Numbered from the stretch's first letter, positions 1-7,585 are shown. The stretch: DNA of 37,290 nucleotides from Desulfuromonadales bacterium (GCA_023701265.1 JAMPXI010000009.1:1-37290); one strand, 5' to 3'. The notes: generated from the letters alone by a model not told the origin. Translations and numbers: made by a program.

Positions 1-558
1 GGAGGCCTCCGCGGGGAGCTGGATGGTGATATGACGCAGGTGAGCCGTTTCCTCCCGACGGAAACTCTCCTGCCCCTTGTCGTAGAACGCGCGGATCTCT
101 GCCTCGGGGATCTCCGGGTCGGCCACCCCCTGCTCCTGCAGGTAGGCTTCCATGCGAACCTCCTCGGCCAGCAGCGTGCGCAGCTCCGCCTCGGACTTTT
201 CGGCAAAGACCGCCGGCTGAGCGTGCCGCAATCCGGCAATCCGGTTGCTGACCTTTTCTTCCAGGCCCGCAACCTTCAGGCTCCGGGCCTGTTGGGCAAG
301 GAGCTCGACGTCGATCAACTGCTCGATGGCGCGTTTTTGCGCGACCGCTTCCGGCTCGGGCTTTGCACCCCCGCGACGCGGCCGCTGCTTTTGCTGGGCC
401 TTAAGGATCGGCGCCAACTGGTCCTGGTAAAGGGTCTTGCCGTTGACCTTGGCCACCGACACTCTTTCGGCCGCCTTTTCGGCCCCGGCAACGGCCGGGG
501 GTGCCGTCAGGAGGCCGGCAATCAGCACGGCCAGTGAAAACGCGATCAGTCTGCTCAT
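1..558 (-). CDS. PpiC/SurA-type peptidylprolyl isomerase, C-terminus cut by window edge
   Basis: Likely a periplasmic foldase that assists folding of exported proteins. Only the first 186 codons are present; the parvulin catalytic domain should lie beyond the left edge. The product starts MSRLIAFSLAVLIAGLL, a signal peptide ending near APPAVAGA. A SurA-N-like helical segment follows (VAKVNGKTLYQDQL, then AIEQLIDVELLAQQA), and then the EIRAFYDKGQESFRREE and HLRHITIQL segments that usually lead into a PpiC rotamase domain. It begins 19 bp after the stop of the subtilase gene, so the two are probably co-transcribed. The cytochrome-subtilase-PpiC order resembles, from memory, the omcZ locus of Geobacter sulfurreducens. 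The family call is firm; the client protein is inference. Confidence 0.75.
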   Translation of the reverse strand, partial: MSRLIAFSLAVLIAGLLTAPPAVAGAEKAAERVSVAKVNGKTLYQDQLAPILKAQQKQRPRRGGAKPEPEAVAQKRAIEQLIDVELLAQQARSLKVAGLEEKVSNRIAGLRHAQPAVFAEKSEAELRTLLAEEVRMEAYLQEQGVADPEIPEAEIRAFYDKGQESFRREETAHLRHITIQLPAEAS

Positions 559-577
559 GGGGTGCACTCGAACTCTC

Positions 578-2041
578 TCAGTACGCGCGGATGGTGATGT
601 CGGCAAAGCCATTGATTGGCCCTTCTGGGACGAAAACCACCTTGAACAGCCCCTCGCCGGTGACCAGCGGGATGCCTGCCGCCGTCGGGGCTTTCGTCCG
701 GAACCTGACGCTCTCCGAAAGGTCGGCACGATAGCCGGCCTGGTCGAACACTGCGATCTGGATCCGGTAGAGGCTGTCGTTGGCAATGCGGATTTCGTAG
801 CGGCCCGCGGCGAGATCGATGATGCCGAGGCTTTCTTCGATGCGCCCCTTGAGACGAGACAGGCGGACATTGATCATCTGCGGGGCAGCGACTGCCTGTG
901 CCAGTCCAAAGCCAAAGGTGTCATCCCTGCCGGGGTTGCCCAGATCCCGGGTGGTCTGCTGCAACTGCAGACGGAGATCCCGGTGGTCAGCGGTGCCGTT
1001 GCCGTCCAGATCGTTGATGCCGGCGGCCATCAGCAGTGCGGCTACGCCGCTCACGTGGGGCGCCGCCTGGGAGGTTCCGGTCAGGACGCCATACCCCCCG
1101 CCTGGAACCGTTGAGTAAATATTGCCGCCGGGGGCGGCCAGTTCGATTTTTGGTCCGGCCGCCGCAATCCACACCGCGGAATCGTCCGGGGCCGTCGCGG
1201 AAACGGCGATGACCGGCGCGTAGGCGGCCGGATACTGGACCGCGCCGCCGCTGTTCCTGGTATTGCCGGCGGCGGCCACCATCAGCACCCCTGCGTCAAA
1301 AGCCGCCTGACAGGCCTGCTCCAGTGCCAGCGACGGGGCATTGGTGCCGAGACTGATGTTGGCGATGTCGATCTGGTTGGCGATTGTCCATTCCAGGCCG
1401 GCGATCAGGTCGCTGATGGTCCCGCTGCCACTGCCGCCAATGATCTTGACCGCATAGAGGTCCGCTGCCGGAGCGATCCCCACGACCCCGCTGCCATCGT
1501 CGGCCGCGGCCAGGATCCCCGCCACATGAGTGCCGTGCCCGTCCCAGCTGTCATCTGCCGGGCTGTCGGGTGATTCCGGGTAGACCAGGTTGACGCCGCC
1601 ACGGTAGCTGGTCGCCAGCTCCGGATGGGTGGCATCGATCCCGGAGTCGAGGATGGCGATCTTCACCCCCTGTCCGAAATTCCCCTGCGCATGCAGCGCC
1701 AGGGCCCCGACCCGCGCAACCCCCCAGGAGTTGTCCTCCTCGATAGAGCCGCTGAGCGGTTCCACCAGCGCGATCGGCGCATCTTCCTCGACATAGGCGA
1801 CTTGCGGATTGGCCTTGATTTTGGCCAGCGCCTCTTCCGGGATGCGGGCAGCGGCGGCCCGGATCGTTGTGAACTGGTGCTTGAGCTTGCCGCCGAGGCC
1901 GTGCAGCAGGGCGTGCTCGCTGGCGCCGGGCTGTTTATGAAAACCGATAATGACGCCTCTCTCCGCGGCGGCGGCATGGAGAGGCATCAGAATTGTCAGG
2001 ATCGTAAGGATAGCCAGAACTGTTTGTCGGGTGCCCCGCAT
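578..2041 (-). CDS. ozpA: Exported subtilisin-like serine protease (S8), OzpA-like
   Basis: A 487-residue secreted serine protease. It has a signal peptide (MRGTRQTVLAILTILTILM...HAAAA), an inhibitor I9-like propeptide (about 27-95, ending VAYVEEDAPIAL), and an S8 catalytic domain. The triad is visible: Asp132 in AILDSGID, His169 in DGHGTHVAG and Ser324 in GTSQAAPHVSG, with oxyanion Asn260 in AAAGN. A roughly 100-residue C-terminal extension follows residue 390. In G. sulfurreducens the subtilase next to omcZ (OzpA) cuts the C-terminal domain from the OmcZ precursor to give the short nanowire-forming form. The same neighbourhood here suggests the same job for the cytochrome gene 149 bp upstream. 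That substrate assignment is inference from synteny; the protease family is certain. Confidence 0.9.
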   Translation of the reverse strand: MRGTRQTVLAILTILTILMPLHAAAAERGVIIGFHKQPGASEHALLHGLGGKLKHQFTTIRAAAARIPEEALAKIKANPQVAYVEEDAPIALVEPLSGSIEEDNSWGVARVGALALHAQGNFGQGVKIAILDSGIDATHPELATSYRGGVNLVYPESPDSPADDSWDGHGTHVAGILAAADDGSGVVGIAPAADLYAVKIIGGSGSGTISDLIAGLEWTIANQIDIANISLGTNAPSLALEQACQAAFDAGVLMVAAAGNTRNSGGAVQYPAAYAPVIAVSATAPDDSAVWIAAAGPKIELAAPGGNIYSTVPGGGYGVLTGTSQAAPHVSGVAALLMAAGINDLDGNGTADHRDLRLQLQQTTRDLGNPGRDDTFGFGLAQAVAAPQMINVRLSRLKGRIEESLGIIDLAAGRYEIRIANDSLYRIQIAVFDQAGYRADLSESVRFRTKAPTAAGIPLVTGEGLFKVVFVPEGPINGFADITIRAY

Positions 2042-2105
2042 CTGCGATCTCCTTCAAGCCCTCCGCAGGGCGGGAATTCCCGGCGCGGAGAGTAGGTTCG
2101 TCGAG

Positions 2106-2148
2106 GACGGGTCAGGGGGCCGGCGCGCGGCCGGCCCCCTGACCCGTC
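2106..2148. repeat. Perfect 19-bp inverted repeat between cytochrome and subtilase genes
   Basis: Two 19-base arms (2106-2124 and 2130-2148) are exact reverse complements around a GCGCG loop. The element lies 43 bp after the cytochrome stop and 65 bp before the subtilase start. No T-run follows on either strand, so it is not a textbook intrinsic terminator. It could be an mRNA-stabilising or attenuating hairpin that sets the cytochrome:protease ratio, or a REP-like element. Confidence 0.85.
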
Positions 2149-2190
2149 AGGTCTGCGAAAAACGCAACTTCATGACGACACAATCAGCGA

Positions 2191-3852
2191 TCAATAGATT
2201 CTCTTGACCGGAACGTTCAGCTTGGAGCCGAAGACCGTATTGACGTTGACGGCCGTCGGGTTGGTCGTGAATTTGGCCACGATCCTGGTGTCGGTCCAGC
2301 TCTGGATCAGACCATCGACGGGCTTGGTCACGTAAACCGGTTTGTACTTGGTGCCGATATTGACCCTGACATTGGCGGTCACGCTGGTGCCGGAGCCGGC
2401 AGCCTTCATGTAGGACGAGAAGCCGGTGCCGGTGAGGGTCACCACGTAGCTTTTGGTGGTCGCCGTGGCGACGCTCAGCTTGGGCGTTACCGCCAGGTTC
2501 AGCGGGTTGCTCAGCTTCGGCCCTTTTTTCGCCGCGATCTTATAATTGCCGGCCGCCAGATCGGCGGGGATGATGACCTGGATCGCATCATTGAAGACGT
2601 TGACCGGGGAAAGCACGATCTGCTTGCCCGCCGCATCGGTCAGAACCACGTCCGATTTGGCGGTAATGGCATAGGCGCCGGTCATCGGATCCTGAATCTG
2701 GTTGATGAAGGCGGTGCCGGTCAGTTCGATGGCGTTCCCGGCCTGGACGCTTGAGGCGCTCAGATGATAAAGCCCGGGGACGACCGGGCCGCTGGCGGGA
2801 GCGGCGGAGGTGGTGGTGCGGTCGAAGCCGTGACAGCCGTCGCAGTCCCATTGCGCCCCGATATGGCCAAAACCACGCAGTTCCGCCCCCGGCTTGATGC
2901 CATCGGTCCCCGAGTCCACCTGGATGTTATGCAGCGACGGGATGCCGTGGCAGATTTCGCAGGTACGGATCGGGGAAGAGTTGAGGGCCGGATTCGGCTG
3001 GGCAAAAGAGTGGCACCACTGGCACTTGGTGCCATCCTCAAAGAAGCCGGTGGTGTGGTGGGTTTCGGAGTTGGTATAGACCAAGACCGGCGCGAACGGG
3101 CCGGAGTTCTCCGACACAGGCTGACCCTCCACGCCGGTCAGGTTGCTGTGGCAGAACTTGCAGCTGCCCTGCTTCTCGCCGAAGATGTTTTTGAGGCGGC
3201 TGTCGGTGCCGGTGGCCGGGCCGTTCGCCGGTTTTTTGCTGGGCCAGGGGGTGACGAGGCTGGCCTGGTAGGTCGGGATCCAGCCGCCATCGGCATAGCC
3301 GTCGCCGTTGAGATCCTCGGTCTTGTCAAGCGCGGCGATAATGCCGTCCTTGTCGGTGTCGAGCAGTCCCTTGTCGACAAAGGAGCCGTGGCAGGCGGCG
3401 CAGTCGCCGCTCTGGGCCAGGGCGCCGCGATGGTGAACGGTGCCGCCGGACGTGCCGGTCTGCTGGTGGCAAAGCGCGCAGTCGCGGAAGTTCGGATCGA
3501 GCACATACGACATGGTGACCGGGTTGTAGGTCGATTGATGACAGTTATAGCAGCCGTATGCGCTGTCCGCCTGGCCATTCCCGTCGGCATCGGTGTAAGG
3601 GATGTCGCTCGCGGCAGGGATGGCCGTGCCGACCAGCAGGTGGTGCCGATCCGGAAGGTAGGTCGGGTCCACCGCGGCAATCGGCGGGCTCTGGTTGTGA
3701 CAGCTGCGACAGCCGGTCTCCGTCAGGTTGTTGAATGTCGTATCGGGAATGCCGAGATGCTGGTTGACCGAGGGCGGGGGGACGGCGGCGTTGGCAGTGA
3801 TGACCGTTGCCGTCAGTAGGACAATTGCAAGGATGACACTTTTGCGGTTCAT
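2191..3852 (-). CDS. omcZ: OmcZ-like octaheme c-type cytochrome with C-terminal Ig-like domains
   Basis: A 553-residue exported multiheme cytochrome, expected to carry electrons outside the cell. The start at 3852 was chosen because AAGGAG lies 8 bases ahead and the protein then begins with a signal peptide (MNRKSVILAIVLLTATVITANA); the upstream in-frame ATG adds nine charged residues. Eight CXXCH haem-binding motifs begin at residues 48, 101, 125, 151, 231, 277, 298 and 337. After residue 355 come two IPT/Ig-like stretches (LSASSVQAGNAIELTGTAF; YVVTLTGTGFSSY) without Cys. G. sulfurreducens OmcZ is also an octaheme with a cleavable C-terminal domain, and its neighbours are a subtilase and a PpiC, as here. 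All eight motifs here are standard CXXCH; from memory, OmcZ has one CX14CH. OmcZ orthology is well supported by layout but not proven. The gene sits behind a three-riboswitch leader. Confidence 0.85.
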   Translation of the reverse strand: MNRKSVILAIVLLTATVITANAAVPPPSVNQHLGIPDTTFNNLTETGCRSCHNQSPPIAAVDPTYLPDRHHLLVGTAIPAASDIPYTDADGNGQADSAYGCYNCHQSTYNPVTMSYVLDPNFRDCALCHQQTGTSGGTVHHRGALAQSGDCAACHGSFVDKGLLDTDKDGIIAALDKTEDLNGDGYADGGWIPTYQASLVTPWPSKKPANGPATGTDSRLKNIFGEKQGSCKFCHSNLTGVEGQPVSENSGPFAPVLVYTNSETHHTTGFFEDGTKCQWCHSFAQPNPALNSSPIRTCEICHGIPSLHNIQVDSGTDGIKPGAELRGFGHIGAQWDCDGCHGFDRTTTSAAPASGPVVPGLYHLSASSVQAGNAIELTGTAFINQIQDPMTGAYAITAKSDVVLTDAAGKQIVLSPVNVFNDAIQVIIPADLAAGNYKIAAKKGPKLSNPLNLAVTPKLSVATATTKSYVVTLTGTGFSSYMKAAGSGTSVTANVRVNIGTKYKPVYVTKPVDGLIQSWTDTRIVAKFTTNPTAVNVNTVFGSKLNVPVKRIY

Positions 3853-4034
3853 ACCCAATTTCTCCTTTTCATAGTTCATTGCATGTCAAGTTGCTTCAAT
3901 ACTGGAACCGTTTAAGCCAAACGTACCCTTGTTCACCCCCTTTCCTTCGGGTTGTTCCGTTACACACCGGCCAAGTGCCGGTACATACAGCCAAAATCTC
4001 CTCGGGCTGGGCTTATGGAGGAATTTGGCATGAC

Positions 4035-4069
4035 AAAAAAAGCCAGGCTGCATGTGCATGCAACCCGGC
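4035..4069 (-). terminator. Intrinsic terminator of GEMM unit 3 (nearest omcZ)
   Basis: On the minus strand a 13-bp stem (4042-4069, GCCGGGTTGCATG with its partner, two-base loop, G-U pairs only as imperfections) is followed by seven T (4041-4035). Its 3' arm contains ACATGCAG, which is also the 3' strand of the aptamer P1 helix, so stem and aptamer are mutually exclusive. Confidence 0.85.
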
Positions 4070-4132
4070 CGTCTCGATGAGACCCGTGGCTTTCCGTCCC
4101 CGCCTCGCAACAGGTTTGGCAATACATTGCAG
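4048..4132 (-). promoter_or_regulatory. GEMM-I cyclic dinucleotide riboswitch, unit 3
   Basis: Minus-strand RNA with the GEMM-I core: AAACCTGTTGCGAGGCGGGG (P2 with loop), GACGGAAAGCCACGGG, the P3 hairpin GGGTCTCATCGAGACAGCC, then CCGGGTTGC. P1 is CTGCAATGT pairing with ACATGCAG (one bulged A). Units 2 and 3 are almost identical. It lies about 195 bases upstream of the cytochrome start. Confidence 0.88.
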
Positions 4133-4142
4133 TCATCAAAAT

Positions 4143-4177
4143 AAAAAAAGCCGGGCTGCATGTGCATGCAACCCGGC
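4143..4177 (-). terminator. Intrinsic terminator of GEMM unit 2
   Basis: Same hairpin as in unit 3 (stem 4150-4177) followed by seven T on the minus strand (4149-4143). The 3' arm again shares ACATGCAG with P1 of its aptamer. Confidence 0.85.
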
Positions 4178-4241
4178 TGTCTCGATGAGACCCGTGGTTT
4201 TCCGTCCCCGCCTCACAACAGGTTTGGCAATAACATTGCAG
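4156..4241 (-). promoter_or_regulatory. GEMM-I cyclic dinucleotide riboswitch, unit 2
   Basis: Second complete aptamer with the same P1 (CTGCAATGT/ACATGCAG), AAACCTGTTGTGAGGCGGGG, GACGGAAAACCACGGG and P3 hairpin. The P1 start is exactly 109 bases upstream of the same position in unit 3. Confidence 0.88.
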
Positions 4242-4254
4242 TATTCAGAACAAT

Positions 4255-4286
4255 AAAAGCCGGGCTGCATGTACATGCAACCCGGC
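4255..4286 (-). terminator. Intrinsic terminator of GEMM unit 1 (weaker tail)
   Basis: Stem 4259-4286 (13 bp, TA loop) followed by only TTTTATTG on the minus strand. The T tract is shorter than in units 2 and 3, so termination here may leak more. Confidence 0.7.
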
Positions 4287-4350
4287 TGTCTCGATGAGAT
4301 CCGCGGCTTTCCGTCCCTGCCTCGCGACAGGTTTGGCAATCAGAAATGCG
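4265..4350 (-). promoter_or_regulatory. GEMM-I cyclic dinucleotide riboswitch, unit 1
   Basis: First aptamer after the probable promoter: ATTGCCAAACCTGTCGCGAG, then GGGACGGAAAGCCGCGGATC and the P3 hairpin, ending CCGGGTTGCATG. The core is conserved, but the 5' P1 strand reads GCGCATTTCTG, which pairs only weakly with ACATGCAG. It is the most diverged of the three copies. Confidence 0.82.
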
Positions 4351-4373
4351 CTGTGCCTTTGAAGCAGGAGGAA

Positions 4374-4402
4374 GGTTAAGGCAAACAAATAAAGATTGTC
4401 AA
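4374..4402 (-). promoter_or_regulatory. Probable promoter of the riboswitch-omcZ transcript
   Basis: A perfect -35 TTGACA (4402-4397, minus strand) is followed after 17 bases by TTAACC, a poor -10. The start would fall near 4367, just ahead of the P1 strand of the first aptamer, in the AT-rich gap after ftsK. The weak -10 suggests activator help, or another sigma factor. Confidence 0.5.
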
Positions 4403-4444
4403 CAAAAATTAATATGTACCGGCTAATTTTATCTTCGGGAGACT

Positions 4445-6736
4445 TTACTCCGAACTGTTCCGCGGGATGAACACCTCGCGTGGACGGCTGGTGCCATCGG
4501 AGGGGCCGACGATCCCCTCGCTCTCCATCTTCTCGATCATTCGGGCCGCGCGGTTGTAGCCGAGGCGCAGGCGGCGCTGCAGCATGGAGATCGACGCCTG
4601 GCGACTTTCAGCGATGATTGCCAGCGCCTCGTCCCACTTCTCGTCGTAGCCTTCCTCGTCTTCGCCGCTGCCGCCGCCGCTTGAGGCCGGTGCCTCGAGG
4701 ATCGTCTTGTCGTAGTCCGGGGAGCCCTGTTTCTTGAGGAAATCGACTACCCGCTGCACCTCGATCTCCGAAACGAAGGCACCGTGGACGCGCTGCAGCA
4801 ACCCGCTGCCGGGAGGGATGAAAAGCATGTCGCCGTTACCGAGCAGCGCCTCCGCCCCCATCGAGTCGAGAATCGTGCGCGAGTCGATGCGCGAGAAGAC
4901 CCGGAAGGAGATGCGCGTCGGCAGGTTGGCCTTGATCAGGCCGGTGATGACGTCAACGCTCGGCCGCTGGGTGGCGAGGATCAGGTGGATGCCGGCGGCG
5001 CGCGCCATCTGCGCCAGGCGGGCGATCGATTCCTCAACCTCGCGGCCGGCAACCATCATCAGGTCGGCCAGTTCATCGACGATGACCACGATGTACGGCA
5101 GATGACCGTGCTCGAGGGTTCCTTCGTCGACCGTCTCGATTTCCGGCAGCAGATCCTCGTTCAGATCATCGTCCATGGCAGGGGACGCCCCGCGGCGCCC
5201 CTTCGGCAATTCCTCGTCCTTGACCAGCTTGCGGTTGTATCCCTCGATGTTGCGCACTCCCTTGTCGGCCATCAGCTTGTAGCGACGCTCCATCTCGCGA
5301 ACCGCCCAGTTGAGGGCCAGGGTGGCCTTCTTCGGGTTGGTCACCACCGGCAGCAGCAGGTGGGGGATCCCCTCGTACATCGACAGTTCGAGCATCTTCG
5401 GGTCGATCATGATCAGGCGCACATCGCGCGGGTCGGCGCGGTAGAGCAGCGACAGGATCATGGCGTTGATCGACACCGACTTGCCGGTGCCGGTGGCGCC
5501 GGCCACCAGCAGGTGCGGCATGCGCGCCAGGTCGCCGACCACGGTGTGGCCGAAGATATCCTTGCCCAGTGACAGCGGCAGGCGGCCGCCACTTTTCTGG
5601 AATTCGTCGGCGGCGATGATCTCCTTGAGATAAACCGTCTCGCGGTCGCGGTTGGGGATCTCGATGCCGACCACGCCGCGCCCGGGGATCGGTGCGACGA
5701 TGCGGATCGACTGGGCTTTGAGCGCCATCGACAAGTCGTCGGAGAGGCCGGCGATCTTGCTGACCTTGACCCCAGGGGCCGGGGCAAACTCGTACATGGT
5801 CACCACCGGCCCCGGCTTGACTTCGGACACTTCCCCCTCGACGCCGAAGTCCTGCAACTTCTTCTCGAGCAGGCGGGCGTTCATCATCAGGGCGTCCTTG
5901 TCGACCGGCTTGGCCTTTTCGCCATCGTGGTCGAGCAGGGAAATCGGCGGCGGGTGATAAGTGCCGGATGGCACGATGAATTCGAAGGTTTCCTGGGAGA
6001 TTTCGTCCTTCCCCTTTTTGCCGCGGCCCTTTTTATCGAAAAGCGGGAGGGTGGCGGCTGCTGCCGGCCGTGGCTCCGGAGCATGGATCACCACCCCTCG
6101 TTCCTTGTCGGGTTTGGCCTGCTGCTCAAGTTCGCGGCGGGCGGCCCGGGCTTCACGATGGCGCTCAAAACGATCGCTGGCGCGGCCGAACAGCCCCTCG
6201 AGGAAGAGCACCATGGAGAAGCGCGCCACCAGAATCGCCGAAACAATCAGGCCGATGGTGAGGAAGAGGGCGGCGCCGATCGTGTTGAACCAGCTCTTGA
6301 GCGTGTCGGCCAGGAAGTCGCCGATGACGCCGCCGCCGCGCACGATGGTCTGGCCGAACCATTCGACCTGGTCGAACTTCAGGGCAATCAACCCGGCCAG
6401 TGTGGCAATCAGGCCGAGGAACGCCAGCAGCTTGTAGAAGCGCGGGTGCAGGTCGCGGAACTTGAGCAGGCGCCAGGAGGCAAGCAGGCACGCCACCGGG
6501 ATCAGCAGGGCCGGCAGTCCGAAGATCTGGTAGAAGAGGTCGGAAACATAGGCTCCGACCCGTCCACAGATATTGTGGATGGCGCCTGGTTCGAGGTTGT
6601 TGTTGAAAGACGGGTCGCCGCTGTGGAACGACGCCAGGCTGAGCAGCAGGAATATCCCGACCGCCAGCCACAACAGGCCGAGAATCTCTTTTTTGAGATG
6701 CTCGCCGAGGAAGGGTTTGCGTGCTTCATCGCTCAT
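4445..6736 (-). CDS. ftsK: DNA translocase FtsK/SpoIIIE
   Basis: A 763-residue membrane-anchored DNA pump that clears chromosome ends from the division septum and positions dif sites for XerCD. The N-terminal quarter (about 15-180) has four hydrophobic segments (e.g. LGLLWLAVGIFLLLSLA, LLAFLGLIATLAGLIAL). A charged, Pro-containing linker (185-260) leads to the motor. Walker A is GATGTGKS at 413-420 and Walker B VIVDELADLM at 551-560, followed by ATQRPSVDVITG. The C-terminal winged-helix gamma domain (about 697-763; SISMLQRRLRLGYNRAARMI) reads KOPS-type sequence in known FtsKs. The linker is short compared with E. coli FtsK, as in many bacteria. The omcZ leader begins just after its stop codon, so read-through into that leader is possible. 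No frameshift seen. Confidence 0.96.
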   Translation of the reverse strand: MSDEARKPFLGEHLKKEILGLLWLAVGIFLLLSLASFHSGDPSFNNNLEPGAIHNICGRVGAYVSDLFYQIFGLPALLIPVACLLASWRLLKFRDLHPRFYKLLAFLGLIATLAGLIALKFDQVEWFGQTIVRGGGVIGDFLADTLKSWFNTIGAALFLTIGLIVSAILVARFSMVLFLEGLFGRASDRFERHREARAARRELEQQAKPDKERGVVIHAPEPRPAAAATLPLFDKKGRGKKGKDEISQETFEFIVPSGTYHPPPISLLDHDGEKAKPVDKDALMMNARLLEKKLQDFGVEGEVSEVKPGPVVTMYEFAPAPGVKVSKIAGLSDDLSMALKAQSIRIVAPIPGRGVVGIEIPNRDRETVYLKEIIAADEFQKSGGRLPLSLGKDIFGHTVVGDLARMPHLLVAGATGTGKSVSINAMILSLLYRADPRDVRLIMIDPKMLELSMYEGIPHLLLPVVTNPKKATLALNWAVREMERRYKLMADKGVRNIEGYNRKLVKDEELPKGRRGASPAMDDDLNEDLLPEIETVDEGTLEHGHLPYIVVIVDELADLMMVAGREVEESIARLAQMARAAGIHLILATQRPSVDVITGLIKANLPTRISFRVFSRIDSRTILDSMGAEALLGNGDMLFIPPGSGLLQRVHGAFVSEIEVQRVVDFLKKQGSPDYDKTILEAPASSGGGSGEDEEGYDEKWDEALAIIAESRQASISMLQRRLRLGYNRAARMIEKMESEGIVGPSDGTSRPREVFIPRNSSE

Positions 6737-6788
6737 AATATGCCGTGAAAAGTAAATTACCGCATGGTAACGCGAATGCGTTCCGGGG

Positions 6789-7583
6789 TCAAAGCGTGAT
6801 GCCGAGCAGTGCCGCGCCGATCAGCCAGCAATAGATGGAAAACCAGACCAGCCGCTGGCGGCGGATGACGTCAAGCAGCAGGCGGATGGCAAACAAGCCG
6901 ACGAGAAAGGCCACAGCGGTGCCGGCGAGATAAGCGGAGATGTCGCCGGCCGGCAGCGTATCGAGGTCCTTCAGGGAGAGCAGGGCGGCGCCGGCAATGG
7001 CCGGCATCGCCATGAGAAACGAAAAGCGCGCGGCGGCTTCGCCATCGACCCCGCGAAAGAGCAGGGTGGCGATGGTCGAGCCGGAACGTGACAGGCCGGG
7101 GAGGACTGCCAGTCCCTGGGCGATGCCGGTCAGCACGGCATCGGTCACGGTAAGGGACGTTTCGCCGCGCCGGCCGGCGCGGCGGTAGCGTTCACCGATG
7201 AACAGCAGGGTGCCGGTCAGAATCAGCATCGCTCCGACCACCACCATGTTCTCCATCCAGCGTTCCACCGAGTTCTTTAGTGCCAGTCCGATAATCGCGG
7301 TCGGTACCGAGGCGACCACGATCAGGCCGAGCAGGCGCCGGTCGCGGCGGGCCTCGGGCGTCCGGCGGAAGGGAGACACCAGCAGGCGCACGACGTCACG
7401 CTGGAAGTAGAGCAGCATCGCGCCCAGGGTGCCGACGTGCAGCATCACGTCGAACAGCAATCCCGGCTGCCCGAAATTCGGCAGGTAATGCTGGGCGATG
7501 GCCAGATGACCGTCTGATGAGATCGGCAGGAATTCGGTGATCCCCTGGATGATGCCGAGGAGAATGGCGTCGAAGAGAGTCAT
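6789..7583 (-). CDS. uppP: Undecaprenyl-diphosphatase UppP/BacA
   Basis: A 264-residue integral membrane enzyme that dephosphorylates undecaprenyl pyrophosphate so the lipid carrier can be reused for peptidoglycan and polysaccharide synthesis; it also gives bacitracin tolerance. The two family signatures are visible: EFLPISSDGHLAIAQ near the N-terminus (Asp in place of the more common Thr) and PGLSRSGSTIATLLFRG about 160 residues in. About seven or eight hydrophobic segments run through the protein. It lies 52 bp upstream of ftsK on the same strand. No good ribosome binding site is seen ahead of the ATG, where the DNA is a degenerate GTGAGGAGTGAGAAG tract. Confidence 0.95.
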   Translation of the reverse strand: MTLFDAILLGIIQGITEFLPISSDGHLAIAQHYLPNFGQPGLLFDVMLHVGTLGAMLLYFQRDVVRLLVSPFRRTPEARRDRRLLGLIVVASVPTAIIGLALKNSVERWMENMVVVGAMLILTGTLLFIGERYRRAGRRGETSLTVTDAVLTGIAQGLAVLPGLSRSGSTIATLLFRGVDGEAAARFSFLMAMPAIAGAALLSLKDLDTLPAGDISAYLAGTAVAFLVGLFAIRLLLDVIRRQRLVWFSIYCWLIGAALLGITL

Positions 7584-7585
7584 TG

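Noticed and set aside
2764-3819. Plus-strand frame of 351 codons over the cytochrome gene
   Set aside because: The minus strand holds eight CXXCH motifs, a signal peptide and a ribosome binding site; the plus frame is a shadow.
4035-4350. Three regular repeats considered as a CRISPR array or tandem duplication of coding DNA
   Set aside because: The period is 109 bp with conserved riboswitch core and terminators, no unique spacers and no cas genes.
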